This document shows positions 1 to 7,467 of a stretch of DNA of 64,000 nucleotides, in pieces; position 1 is the stretch's first letter; each line of letters starts with the position of its first letter. A program made the translations under genes and the position numbers. The notes beneath the pieces are model-generated. The model was not told where the DNA came from, did no database searches, and saw only the letters and a list, made by a program, of their open reading frames with translations. The DNA is taken from positions 1 to 64,000 of the forward strand of contig CAKVCZ010000014.1 in NCBI GenBank assembly GCA_934726055.1, read 5' to 3'. Source of the stretch: an uncultured Candidatus Melainabacteria bacterium. GTDB taxonomy: Bacteria; Cyanobacteriota; Vampirovibrionia; Gastranaerophilales; Gastranaerophilaceae.

Positions 1-37
1 CGGTTAAGAAATAATTGAGAAAAAATAACAAACAGGC

Positions 38-76
38 AAACCCGACATAGAAATCTAATGTCGGGTTTTTTATTTT
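38..76 (+). terminator. Intrinsic terminator of an upstream gene outside the window
   Basis: An 11-bp perfect stem (38-48 with 58-68) with a 9-nt loop is followed by a T-rich tract. It ends a transcript entering from the left edge; no coding region for that transcript is visible in the window. Confidence 0.85.
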
Positions 77-184
77 TTATATAAAAAATAATTCCAAATT
101 AATATAAAAAACCAAAATTTCATGCTTGAAATTTTAAGTTTTTATGTGATGATGTTGTTATAGCTAATAAAAAATAGCAAAAAG

Positions 185-190
185 TATAAT
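185..190 (+). promoter_or_regulatory. Putative -10 box of the fusA promoter
   Basis: A perfect TATAAT lies 35 nt before the fusA start, with an AAGGAA ribosome-binding site at 211-216. No convincing -35 is seen at 16-18 bp, so this is a weak call based on the -10 alone. Confidence 0.4.
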
Positions 191-224
191 AATAAATTAG
201 ATAAGATGAAAAGGAATTAAAGAA

Positions 225-2330
225 ATGCCTAGAAAGACACCTTTAGAAAAAACAAGAAACATTGGTATTGCGGCTCACATCGATGCTGGTAAAACAACTA
301 CAACAGAACGTATTTTGTTTTACACAGGTAAAACTCACAAAATCGGTGAAGTACACGATGGTGCAGCAGTAACAGACTTTATGGAACAAGAACGTGAACG
401 TGGTATCACAATTCAATCAGCAGCCGTAACTGCTTATTGGAAAGACCACCAATTGAATATCATCGACACACCGGGCCACGTTGACTTTACAGTAGAAGTA
501 GAACGTTCTTTGCGTGTATTAGACGGTGAAGTTGCTGTATTCTGTGCAGTAGGTGGTGTTCAATCACAATCTGAAACAGTATGGCGTCAAGCTAACAGAT
601 ATGAAGTACCTCGTATCGTATTCGTTAATAAAATGGATAGAACAGGTGCAGACTTCTATCGTGTAGTAAACCAAATCAGAGATAGATTAAAAGCAAATGC
701 TTTCCCTATTCAAATTCCTATCGGTGCAGAAGACCAAATGAAAGGTATCATCGATTTAGTTGAAATGAAGGCTGAAATTTATAGAGATGATTTAGGAAAA
801 CAAGTTGATATATTTGATGTTGATACTTGCGATGAAATCTCTCAAGAATTAAAAGATAAAGCTCATCAATTTAGAGATGAATTGTTAGAAGCAGTTGCAT
901 CAGAAGATGAAGCATTAATGGAAAAATACTTTGAAGATCCTTCTTCAATTACGGTTCCTGAATTAAAAGCAGTTTTAAGAAAAGCTGTTTGCGGTAACCA
1001 AATTATTCCTTGCTGCTGCGGTACAGCATTTAAAAACAAAGGTGTTCAAATGTTGTTAGATGCAGTTGTAGATTACTTGCCATCACCAACAGATGTAAAA
1101 GCAATCGAAGGTGAATTGGAAGATGGAACAAAAGTTTCAAGAGCATCTTCAGAAGATGAACCATTCGCAGCTTTAGCATTTAAGGTTATGACAGACCCAT
1201 TCGTAGGTCGTTTAACATTTATGCGTGTTTACTCAGGTAAATTAGCATCAGGTTCATACGTACTAAATGCTTCAACAGAAAAGAAAGAACGTATTTCAAG
1301 ATTAGTTCAAATGTACGCTGATCAAAGAAATGAAATAACAGAAGTTTATGCTGGTGATATTTGTGCAGCAGTTGGTTTGAAAGATACAACAACAGGTGAT
1401 ACATTATGTGCAGAAAATGCACCAATCATTTTGGAAAAAATGGTATTCCCTACACCGGTTATCTCAGTTGCAATTGAACCAAAAACAAAAGCTGACCAAG
1501 AAAAAATGGGTATTGCTTTACAAAAACTTGCTGAAGAAGATCCTTCATTCCAAGTTAAAACAGACCATGAAACAGGTCAAACTATTATTTCAGGTATGGG
1601 TGAACTTCACTTGGATATCATCGTTGACCGTCTATTAAGAGAATTCAAAGTAGATGCAAATGTTGGTAAACCACAAGTTGCTTACCGTGAAACAATCAGA
1701 GGAAACGGCGAACAAGAAGCTAAATTCCAAAGACAATCAGGTGGTAAAGGTCAATACGGACACGTTAAAATCAGAATTTCACCGGCTGAAGAAAATGCAG
1801 GATTTGTATTTGAAAATAAAATTGTCGGTGGTGCTATTCCGAAAGAATATATCGAACCTGCAAGAAAAGGTATGGAAGAAGCCCTTGAAGGCGGTATTCT
1901 AGCAGGATTCCCTATGATTGACGTTAAAGTTGAATTATATGATGGTTCATTCCACGAAGTTGACTCTTCTGAAATGGCGTTTAAAATCGCAGGTTCTATG
2001 GCAATCAAAGAAGGTGTTAAAAAATGTCAACCTTGCGTACTTGAACCAATGATGAAAGTTGAAATCGAAATTCCTGATGAATACACAGGTAATATCATCG
2101 GTGATATTGCAAAACGTCGTGGTAGAGTAGAAGGTCAAGAACCTTTAGGAAACACAGGTAACGTAATCGTAAGAGCAACTGTTCCATTAGGTAACATGTT
2201 TGGTTACGCAACAGACTTACGTTCTAATACTCAAGGTCGCGGTACATTCTCTATGGAATTCAAATGCTACGAACAAGTTCCTAAGAACGTTGAAGAAGAA
2301 ATTATTGCAAAATCAGGTGCTAAAGCATAA
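225..2330 (+). CDS. fusA: Translation elongation factor G
   Basis: EF-G is the GTPase that drives ribosomal translocation and, with RRF, ribosome recycling in the cytoplasm. The 701-residue length is normal for the family. The G1 loop AHIDAGKTTTTER is at residues 17-29, followed by the switch II DTPGHVDF and the NKMD nucleotide-specificity motif. Domain IV and V sequences (GGAIPKEYI, EPMMKVEIEIPDEY, GDIAKRRG) follow in order. The ATG is preceded by AAGGAA. It stands alone, with its own promoter region and a strong terminator, and is not in an rpsL-rpsG-fusA-tuf string as in many bacteria. Codon use looks more optimised (GGT, CGT) than in its neighbours, as expected for a highly expressed gene. 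Confidence 0.98.
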   Translation: MPRKTPLEKTRNIGIAAHIDAGKTTTTERILFYTGKTHKIGEVHDGAAVTDFMEQERERGITIQSAAVTAYWKDHQLNIIDTPGHVDFTVEVERSLRVLDGEVAVFCAVGGVQSQSETVWRQANRYEVPRIVFVNKMDRTGADFYRVVNQIRDRLKANAFPIQIPIGAEDQMKGIIDLVEMKAEIYRDDLGKQVDIFDVDTCDEISQELKDKAHQFRDELLEAVASEDEALMEKYFEDPSSITVPELKAVLRKAVCGNQIIPCCCGTAFKNKGVQMLLDAVVDYLPSPTDVKAIEGELEDGTKVSRASSEDEPFAALAFKVMTDPFVGRLTFMRVYSGKLASGSYVLNASTEKKERISRLVQMYADQRNEITEVYAGDICAAVGLKDTTTGDTLCAENAPIILEKMVFPTPVISVAIEPKTKADQEKMGIALQKLAEEDPSFQVKTDHETGQTIISGMGELHLDIIVDRLLREFKVDANVGKPQVAYRETIRGNGEQEAKFQRQSGGKGQYGHVKIRISPAEENAGFVFENKIVGGAIPKEYIEPARKGMEEALEGGILAGFPMIDVKVELYDGSFHEVDSSEMAFKIAGSMAIKEGVKKCQPCVLEPMMKVEIEIPDEYTGNIIGDIAKRRGRVEGQEPLGNTGNVIVRATVPLGNMFGYATDLRSNTQGRGTFSMEFKCYEQVPKNVEEEIIAKSGAKA

Positions 2331-2355
2331 GATTTTTATAATTTTAACTATTAAT

Positions 2356-2394
2356 AAAGAGGCGGAAATTATAATTTCCGCCTCTTTATTTTTT
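2356..2394 (+). terminator. Intrinsic terminator after fusA
   Basis: A 15-bp perfect stem (2356-2370 with 2373-2387) is followed by TTTATTTTTT. It lies between fusA and the convergent small gene at 2416-2721 and may act in both directions. Confidence 0.9.
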
Positions 2395-2415
2395 ATTAAC
2401 AATATAAGTTAATAA

Positions 2416-2721
2416 TTATTTTATATAAACTCCAACACCTGCTTTATTAGTTTGTCTGTTAATCTGTCTATTTGCTTGTGATTTTGCTGTTGATTTAGCA
2501 TAGGACTTTGTTTCTGCCTTAATAGTATTACCATTTGTATTTTTCACTTTTGTTGCAGCAGCTTTTGCTCTTTTTGCCTTTGCAACTGAAGCATCAGCAG
2601 GTGTAGATTTTGAAACAGTAACAGTTGCTCCACCCACATTTTTTGAAGCTGAAACGGCAAAAACAGAATTAGAAGTAAGTGCAAAAATTAAAGCAGCTAA
2701 AATAATCAAACTTTTTTTCAT
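2416..2721 (-). CDS. Small exported Lys/Ala-rich protein, unknown function
   Basis: A 101-residue protein with a clear Sec signal peptide (MKK, a hydrophobic core, then a likely cleavage after SVFA near residue 22). The mature part is about 79 residues, strongly basic, low-complexity and rich in Lys, Ala, Thr, Asn and Gln (AKAKRAKAAATKVKNTNG). No catalytic motif or known domain is visible. A strong AAAGGAG site lies just upstream of the ATG. It could be a periplasmic nucleic-acid-binding or cell-wall-binding peptide, but this is a guess from composition only. Confidence 0.75.
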   Translation of the reverse strand: MKKSLIILAALIFALTSNSVFAVSASKNVGGATVTVSKSTPADASVAKAKRAKAAATKVKNTNGNTIKAETKSYAKSTAKSQANRQINRQTNKAGVGVYIK

Positions 2722-2776
2722 AATATATTCTCCTTTCTTTTTTAATAATCTTTAGTATATAATTGATTTAATTTTA

Positions 2777-2804
2777 TTTCAAGTATTTTTGTATATGTTA
2801 TAAT
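2777..2804 (+). promoter_or_regulatory. Promoter for the wecG-like operon, apparently leaderless
   Basis: A perfect TATAAT at 2799-2804 ends only 6 nt before the ATG at 2811, so transcription should start at or next to the start codon. A weak -35 (TTTCAA, 2777-2782) sits 16 bp upstream. No Shine-Dalgarno sequence precedes the ATG. Confidence 0.6.
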
Positions 2805-2810
2805 GTAGAT

Positions 2811-3545
2811 ATGGAAAGAAAACAACACAAATTATTGGGATATAACATAGATTTATTCAATTCAAAAGAAGCGATGGAATATGCAAACTTGTTAATCGAT
2901 AGTGAAAAAAGTTCACATGTCGTTACAATTAATCCTGAAATAATGGAATATGCAAATAAACATGAATCTTTTGCAAAAATAATTAACGAAGCTGAATTGG
3001 TTTTACCTGATGGAATAGGGGTAAAAATAGGCTTAAAAATAAATGGAATTAATACTGAAAGAATAACAGGTATTGGCTTTGCTCATTCATTAGTAGAAAA
3101 TGCATCAAAAAACAGCATTTCTATCGCACTTGTAGGAGCTAAACCTGAAGTAGTTGAAAAAGCCTGTAAAAATTTAAAAAAAGAATTTCCTGATCTGAAT
3201 ATTGTATATTCACATGATGGTTATTTTAAAAACAATACCGATATTTTTGACGAATTAAAACAAGTTTGTCCAAAAATATTATTGGTTGCTCTTGGAGCAC
3301 CAAAGCAAGAAGAATTTATATATGAATTAAAATCCATATTACCATCAACATTAATGATTGGAATTGGTGGAAGTTTTGATGTATGGGCAGGTAAAGTTCA
3401 ACGAGCACCTGAAATTTGGCAAAAATTAGGATTAGAATGGTTGTATAGAACTATTAAGCAACCTGAAAGATTTAAAAGAATTTTTCCAACTTTACCGATT
3501 TTTGTATATAATGTAATTAAAGAAAGATTAACAAAGAAAGGGTAA
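2811..3545 (+). CDS. WecG/TagA/CpsF-family glycosyltransferase
   Basis: GT26-family enzymes transfer N-acetylmannosamine or a related sugar from a UDP donor to an undecaprenyl-diphosphate-GlcNAc acceptor during polymer or teichoic-acid-like glycan synthesis at the inner membrane. Family hallmarks are in order: LPDGIGVKIG (about residues 64-73), VALGAPKQEEFI (about 160-171) and GGSFDVWAGKVQRAPEIW near 185-202, then the GLEWLYRTIKQPERFKR tail. The 244-residue length is typical. It is the first gene of a tight operon: the transketolase half starts 4 nt after its stop. The actual sugar and acceptor cannot be read from sequence. Confidence 0.93.
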   Translation: MERKQHKLLGYNIDLFNSKEAMEYANLLIDSEKSSHVVTINPEIMEYANKHESFAKIINEAELVLPDGIGVKIGLKINGINTERITGIGFAHSLVENASKNSISIALVGAKPEVVEKACKNLKKEFPDLNIVYSHDGYFKNNTDIFDELKQVCPKILLVALGAPKQEEFIYELKSILPSTLMIGIGGSFDVWAGKVQRAPEIWQKLGLEWLYRTIKQPERFKRIFPTLPIFVYNVIKERLTKKG

Positions 3546-3549
3546 TAAA

Positions 3550-4380
3550 ATGCTAGAACAAAAAGAAATCGAAAACTTGCAAGAAATGTGCAAACAAACA
3601 AGACGTAACATTATAAAAATGGCGAATAATGCGAAATCAGGACACATTGGTGGTGCATTTTCAGCAGTAGAAATTTTAACTACACTATATCAAAAGGTTA
3701 TGAATGTATATCCTGAATTGGATAAAGCAGCAGATTACACAAAGCGTGATAGATTTGTTTTGTCAAAAGGACACGCTTCAGCAGTTTATTACTCAGTTCT
3801 TGCTCAACGTGGATTTTTCCCAATTGACGAATTAATGACATTCAGATTATTTGGTTCTCGCCTACAAGGTCATCCAAACACTCATATTCCTGGCGTTGAA
3901 GTTGCAACAGGTTCTTTAGGACAAGGTCTTTCAATGGCTGTTGGTATGGCTTTAGGCTTAAAATTAGATAAAAACCCTGCACATGTGTTCTGCTACCTTG
4001 GTGATGGCGAATTACAAGAAGGTTCTTGTTGGGAAGCATTTATGCATGCACCTCACAAAAAATTGAACAATATTACTGCAATAATTGATAGAAATATGTT
4101 ACAAATTGACGGTGATGTTGAAAAAGTAAAATCTTTAGAACCTTTAGCAGATAAGCTAAAAGCATTCAACTGGAACGTTGTGGAAATTGACGGACACAAC
4201 CTAAATGAAGTTTATGATGCTTTAATGAATGCAAAAAATAATACTTCTGACAGACCAACTGCAATTATCGCACATACAACAAAAGGTAAAGGCGTTTCAT
4301 TTATGGAAAATCAAGCAGGATGGCATGGTAAAGCTCCAAACGATGAAGAAATGGAAAAGGCTTTGGCTGAATTGGCATAA
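3550..4380 (+). CDS. Transketolase, N-terminal (TPP-binding) subunit
   Basis: This is the N-terminal half of a split transketolase, which transfers two-carbon units between sugar phosphates in the non-oxidative pentose phosphate pathway. The 276 residues cover only the TPP-pyrophosphate-binding domain. Visible motifs are SGHIGGAFSAVEIL, LSKGHASAVYY, QGHPNTHIPGVEVATGSLGQG and the metal/TPP loop GDGELQEG followed by IIDRN. The pyrimidine-binding C-terminal half, normally a separate adjacent gene in split systems, is not present in this window. The next gene (12 nt away) is a nucleoside deaminase. A GAAAGGG-like site precedes the ATG. A dihydroxyacetone synthase or DXP-synthase-like role is less likely, given the close match to the split-transketolase family. 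Confidence 0.93.
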   Translation: MLEQKEIENLQEMCKQTRRNIIKMANNAKSGHIGGAFSAVEILTTLYQKVMNVYPELDKAADYTKRDRFVLSKGHASAVYYSVLAQRGFFPIDELMTFRLFGSRLQGHPNTHIPGVEVATGSLGQGLSMAVGMALGLKLDKNPAHVFCYLGDGELQEGSCWEAFMHAPHKKLNNITAIIDRNMLQIDGDVEKVKSLEPLADKLKAFNWNVVEIDGHNLNEVYDALMNAKNNTSDRPTAIIAHTTKGKGVSFMENQAGWHGKAPNDEEMEKALAELA

Positions 4381-4392
4381 GGGGAGAATAAA

Positions 4393-4893
4393 ATGACAGT
4401 TACACAACTAGATAGAGACAGAATTTTAGAAGTACATAAGAAGACTGCCGAAATTGTAAAAAAGGGAAACGGTCCATTCTTTGCAAGCGTATATGATGAA
4501 AAAGGGAACATTGTAGCAGAAGCAGGAAATTCAGTAGTAAAAGATCAATGTCCTGTTTATCACGCAGAAGTTAACGCAATTAGAGCAACTTGTGCAAAAC
4601 TTGGAACATACGATTTAGCACCATATAATCTTTCATTGTACGTTAATGCAGAACCTTGCATAATGTGCGTGGGAGCTATTATGTGGTCAGGTATTAAACA
4701 TGTTTACTATGGGGTTCCATCTAAACGTGTAGAAGATATTACCGGTTTTGATGAAGGTTTTAAACCAAATTGGCACGATGAATTTGCAAATCGTGGAATT
4801 ACAGTTGAAGGAAACATAGAAGTAGAAGAAGGTGAAAAAGTTCTACAAAATTATGTAAACAGTGGCAAAGAAGTTTACATGCCTTCAAGATAG
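4393..4893 (+). CDS. Nucleoside/guanine deaminase of the CDA fold
   Basis: A zinc-dependent deaminase of the cytidine-deaminase superfamily, closest by eye to bacterial guanine deaminase (guanine to xanthine). The zinc and catalytic signatures HAEVNAI (His and catalytic Glu) and PCIMCVGAIMW (two Cys ligands) are intact. The C-terminal part (GFDEGFKPNWHDEF) resembles the substrate-covering segment of GuaD-type enzymes. Length 166 residues. It ends the wecG-like/transketolase operon, 12 nt after the previous stop, with a GGGGAG-type ribosome site. Substrate could also be another purine base or pterin; tRNA editing is unlikely because a separate TadA is encoded at 20917-21345. Confidence 0.82.
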   Translation: MTVTQLDRDRILEVHKKTAEIVKKGNGPFFASVYDEKGNIVAEAGNSVVKDQCPVYHAEVNAIRATCAKLGTYDLAPYNLSLYVNAEPCIMCVGAIMWSGIKHVYYGVPSKRVEDITGFDEGFKPNWHDEFANRGITVEGNIEVEEGEKVLQNYVNSGKEVYMPSR

Positions 4894-4910
4894 AGAATTA
4901 AAAAATACAG

Positions 4911-4947
4911 AAAAAACCCTTCCTTTCAACTAAGGAAGGGTTTTTTA
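4911..4947. terminator. Bidirectional intrinsic terminator
   Basis: A 15-bp perfect stem (4911-4925 with 4932-4946) has an A-run on the left and a T-run on the right, so it can end both the deaminase operon (+) and the prepilin-like gene (-) that converge here. Confidence 0.9.
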
Positions 4948-4949
4948 AT

Positions 4950-5600
4950 CTATTGATTACAAGTTGACTTACCAACTTCTGTCCAAGATAATTTTTCCGG
5001 ACATTTTAAGTATTCCATGTTACCCATTTTTATAACCCAAGCAGTACAATCATCGCCATAATATGGACACGCATAATCATCAGGACTCATTGAAAATGGA
5101 TAATCAGGTCCTCCTGAAGGATTTATACTTTGTCCTACGGAAAAATGAAAGACATCATCACCAATTATATTATTACCTTTATTCGGGCCATTAACATCAA
5201 CATACAATTGATCCGTATAATTTAACCAAATGGATGCACCATTACTTAGAATTGCTTTTGTTCCATTAGCCATTCTATCGTCCAGTTCTACTCCGCCAAT
5301 ACTTTTAGCATCTTCATTAAAACAACCATCTCCATTTGTTGTAATATCTGTACCGTCTTTTCTACAAAGTTTTGAAACTTTTATGTGATCAACTAAATTA
5401 GGAAGCCACGCATCTCCTTCAAGTGTCATTTTTGTGTATCCGGTATTCAATATATTGTATGTACTTCTTAGTTGAGCGACTTTTGTAGCTTCATCCGTAT
5501 CTTTGGTTGCATTGGTAATAGTTAACACCGCTACAACTCCAATGATTGCCATTGCTAAAACAATTTCTACAAGAGTAAACGCTTTATTTTTATTTTTCAT
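4950..5600 (-). CDS. Prepilin-like protein (type II/IV pseudopilin family)
   Basis: A 216-residue protein with a short basic leader and a class III prepilin N-terminus, KAFTLVEIVLAMAIIGVVAV. The cleavage position is A|F rather than the usual G|F; the Glu at +5 is kept. A single hydrophobic helix follows. The C-terminal globular part has four or more Cys (DDYACPYYGDDCTAWVIK) and carries a VDVNGPNKGNN signature plus GNMEYL, shared with the two prepilin-like genes at 32713-33537 and 47996-48796. Probably processed by a prepilin peptidase and displayed in a pilus or secretion filament, or retained as an envelope protein. No pilus assembly genes are nearby. An AAGGAAA ribosome site precedes the ATG. 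Confidence 0.85.
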   Translation of the reverse strand: MKNKNKAFTLVEIVLAMAIIGVVAVLTITNATKDTDEATKVAQLRSTYNILNTGYTKMTLEGDAWLPNLVDHIKVSKLCRKDGTDITTNGDGCFNEDAKSIGGVELDDRMANGTKAILSNGASIWLNYTDQLYVDVNGPNKGNNIIGDDVFHFSVGQSINPSGGPDYPFSMSPDDYACPYYGDDCTAWVIKMGNMEYLKCPEKLSWTEVGKSTCNQ

Positions 5601-5653
5601 AACAAATCTTTCCTTTTTTAAAACATGTTACCTGTATTAAATACAATTGTCAA

Positions 5654-6586
5654 TTAAAAATGAGAAAATAAAAATTTTTCAATATCTTCTTTTGTGTAAT
5701 ATTCCACTTTTTCACTGAAATTAAACTTTATTACATGTTCATCTTGTTTTTCTTTAATTTCACCTATTTCAGTATATAAATCGAAAGGAATATTTTTTAA
5801 ATCTTCTTGTGATATAGCACAAACAAGTTTATAATCTTCTCCGCCAAAAAGAATTGATTTTTTGTAATCTAAACCCTGAATATTTTTAATTTCTTCATCA
5901 TAAGGGATTTTTTCAAAATCGATTTCTGCTAAAACATTGCTATTATACGCAATTTTACACAATGCATCGGCTAAACCATCAGATGAATCCATCATTGCAT
6001 AATCAAATTTTGCAGTTGTTGCAATTACATCCGATAATTTTGAGTCAATTTTTGGCATCAAGTGAGAATCGATAAACTTTTTAGGTACATCTATATTTTT
6101 TAGTATAGAGTACAATCCTGCACCGCTTGAACCATGACTTCCATTTGTAATGATTTTATATCCAACTTTTGCATTTTTTCTTGATGAAATTCTTCTGCCT
6201 TTTGTAGAACCAATTGCAGTTATAGAAACAAAGATTTTATCTGAACCGGTAATATCACCACCAACAATTTTAGCCCCATTCAGAACACTTTTTGCACCTT
6301 CATAAAAATTTTTTACAAAATCAGAATCAATATCTTTTGGTAAAGACAAAGATACCGTTAAATATTTTGCAATTCCACCTGATGCATATATATCGCTTAA
6401 GTTAACTGCCACAGATTTGTAACCTAATTGAAAAGGTGTTATGGATTTTCTTAAAAAATGTACATCCTCTACTAAACTATCTTGGGTTACAACAATGTTT
6501 AAATCTTTTAAATATGCACAATCATCACCAATATAATTGTTTGATAGAATTTCTTTTATTGTATCAATTATTTTAATTTCATTCAT
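5654..6586 (-). CDS. thiL: Thiamine-monophosphate kinase
   Basis: ThiL phosphorylates thiamine monophosphate with ATP to give the cofactor thiamine diphosphate. The 310-residue protein has the family order: IGDDCAYL metal-binding segment near the N-terminus, VTQDSLVEDVHF, GYKSVAVNLSDIYASGG (dimer and metal site), VGGDITGSD, and the C-terminal MMDSSDGLADAL and FGGEDYKLV motifs of the AIR-synthase-like fold. It is a single gene. The upstream region shows TAAAAT 6 nt before the ATG and no Shine-Dalgarno, suggesting a leaderless message. TPP made here would serve the transketolase half encoded at 3550-4380; that link is functional, not operonic. Confidence 0.95.
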   Translation of the reverse strand: MNEIKIIDTIKEILSNNYIGDDCAYLKDLNIVVTQDSLVEDVHFLRKSITPFQLGYKSVAVNLSDIYASGGIAKYLTVSLSLPKDIDSDFVKNFYEGAKSVLNGAKIVGGDITGSDKIFVSITAIGSTKGRRISSRKNAKVGYKIITNGSHGSSGAGLYSILKNIDVPKKFIDSHLMPKIDSKLSDVIATTAKFDYAMMDSSDGLADALCKIAYNSNVLAEIDFEKIPYDEEIKNIQGLDYKKSILFGGEDYKLVCAISQEDLKNIPFDLYTEIGEIKEKQDEHVIKFNFSEKVEYYTKEDIEKFLFSHF

Positions 6587-6676
6587 ATTTTAATTTTAAC
6601 ATAAATATCCCGTAAAACTATAATACTTATACTTTTTGGGGATTTAAGATTGACAAAAAATAATCATAATCTAAGT

Positions 6677-6823
6677 ATGGAGTTTTTTAACTACACAAAA
6701 AATTTAATAAAACAAAAAGAAAATGAAAAGGATAAAATTTATAAAATTAATCCTTTTAAACAAAAAAAAGATGTTACTTTCATTTGGGTTGAATCACCAA
6801 AAGAAAATGATGACAAGGAGTAA
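6677..6823 (+). CDS. Possible 48-residue small protein
   Basis: An ATG-to-TAA reading frame of 48 codons in very AT-rich DNA: a charged, Lys/Glu-rich peptide with the start MEFFNYTKNLIKQK and a C-terminal half containing VTFIWVESPKENDDKE. There is no signal peptide or membrane segment. CATAAT at 6665-6670 is 6 nt before the ATG, matching the leaderless layout of other genes here, and a TTGACA occurs at 6650-6655 although the spacing to that box is too short. Not recognised. It may be a real conserved small ORF or chance. Confidence 0.4.
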   Translation: MEFFNYTKNLIKQKENEKDKIYKINPFKQKKDVTFIWVESPKENDDKE

Positions 6824-6868
6824 AAATAAATTAAAATTGAATATCTTATATAAATCTTAACAATATAA

Positions 6869-6897
6869 TTGCAATTTTTACCATTTTTGTATAAAAT
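6869..6897 (+). promoter_or_regulatory. Promoter of the rimP-nusA operon
   Basis: TTGCAA (6869-6874), a 17-bp spacer and TAAAAT (6892-6897) predict transcription start near 6904, about 58 nt before rimP and just upstream of the leader hairpin. Confidence 0.65.
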
Positions 6898-6913
6898 ATA
6901 GTTAAGGTTTCTT

Positions 6914-6945
6914 AAAAGAGGACGGGACATCCCGTTCTCTTTTTA
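6914..6945 (+). terminator. Leader terminator/attenuator upstream of rimP-nusA
   Basis: A GC-rich stem (6917-6927 with 6930-6940, one G-U pair), extended by AAA/TTT, ends in TTTTTAT. It lies between the predicted promoter and the rimP ribosome site (AAGG near 6951). Readthrough is therefore needed for rimP-nusA expression, which suggests autoregulation by NusA. If the promoter call is wrong it would be the terminator of the small ORF at 6677-6823. Confidence 0.7.
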
Positions 6946-6961
6946 TAATAAGGAAAAAGCA

Positions 6962-7444
6962 ATGAAAGAAGAATTAAACAGACACGAAATTTTAGAAAAA
7001 GTAATGCCATTAGTTGAAAATACAGCTATGCGTTTTAATCTTATTCCTGTTGAAGTTGATTTTTCTAAAGAAAATCACAGATGGTATTTGCGAATTTTTC
7101 TATTTTCGTATGACCACCCTGTAAATTTAGACGATTGCGAAAATGTTACAAGAAGCATACAGGATTTTCTTGATGAGTTAATCCCTTGTAAATACTACCT
7201 TGAGGTTTCTTCTCCAGGTTTAGAGAGAAAATTCAAATCAGAAAAAGAATATATTATCTTTAGAGGCAAAAACGTAAGTATAAAGTTAAAAGAGCCTTTA
7301 GAAGGTGAAAAAGAACAAATTTTCAAGGCAAAACTTGTAGATTATGATGAAAATGAAGGAATTACGGTAATCAGGCTTGAAGATGAAAAAGAGTTAGTTT
7401 TACCAATGGACAAAATTAAATCTACAAAACTTTATTTTGAATAA
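6962..7444 (+). CDS. rimP: Ribosome maturation factor RimP
   Basis: RimP binds the pre-30S subunit and assists maturation around S12 and the central pseudoknot. The 160-residue protein has the N-terminal alpha/beta domain (VDFSKENHRWYLRIF, LDDCENVTRSIQDFLD), the family motif EVSSPGLERKFKSEKEY, then the C-terminal Sm-like beta-barrel ending in DKIKSTKLYFE. It is the first gene of rimP-nusA, with 23 nt between them, as in most bacteria. Expression passes through the leader terminator at 6914-6945. Confidence 0.95.
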   Translation: MKEELNRHEILEKVMPLVENTAMRFNLIPVEVDFSKENHRWYLRIFLFSYDHPVNLDDCENVTRSIQDFLDELIPCKYYLEVSSPGLERKFKSEKEYIIFRGKNVSIKLKEPLEGEKEQIFKAKLVDYDENEGITVIRLEDEKELVLPMDKIKSTKLYFE

Positions 7445-7467
7445 CAATATAAATGAAAGGATAAAAA

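Noticed and set aside
1219..1425. Minus-strand open frames within fusA and similar shadow frames throughout (for example 1219-1425, 7578-7886, 55057-55800)
   Set aside because: They lie antisense or out of frame inside well-supported genes, have low-complexity composition and no ribosome sites.
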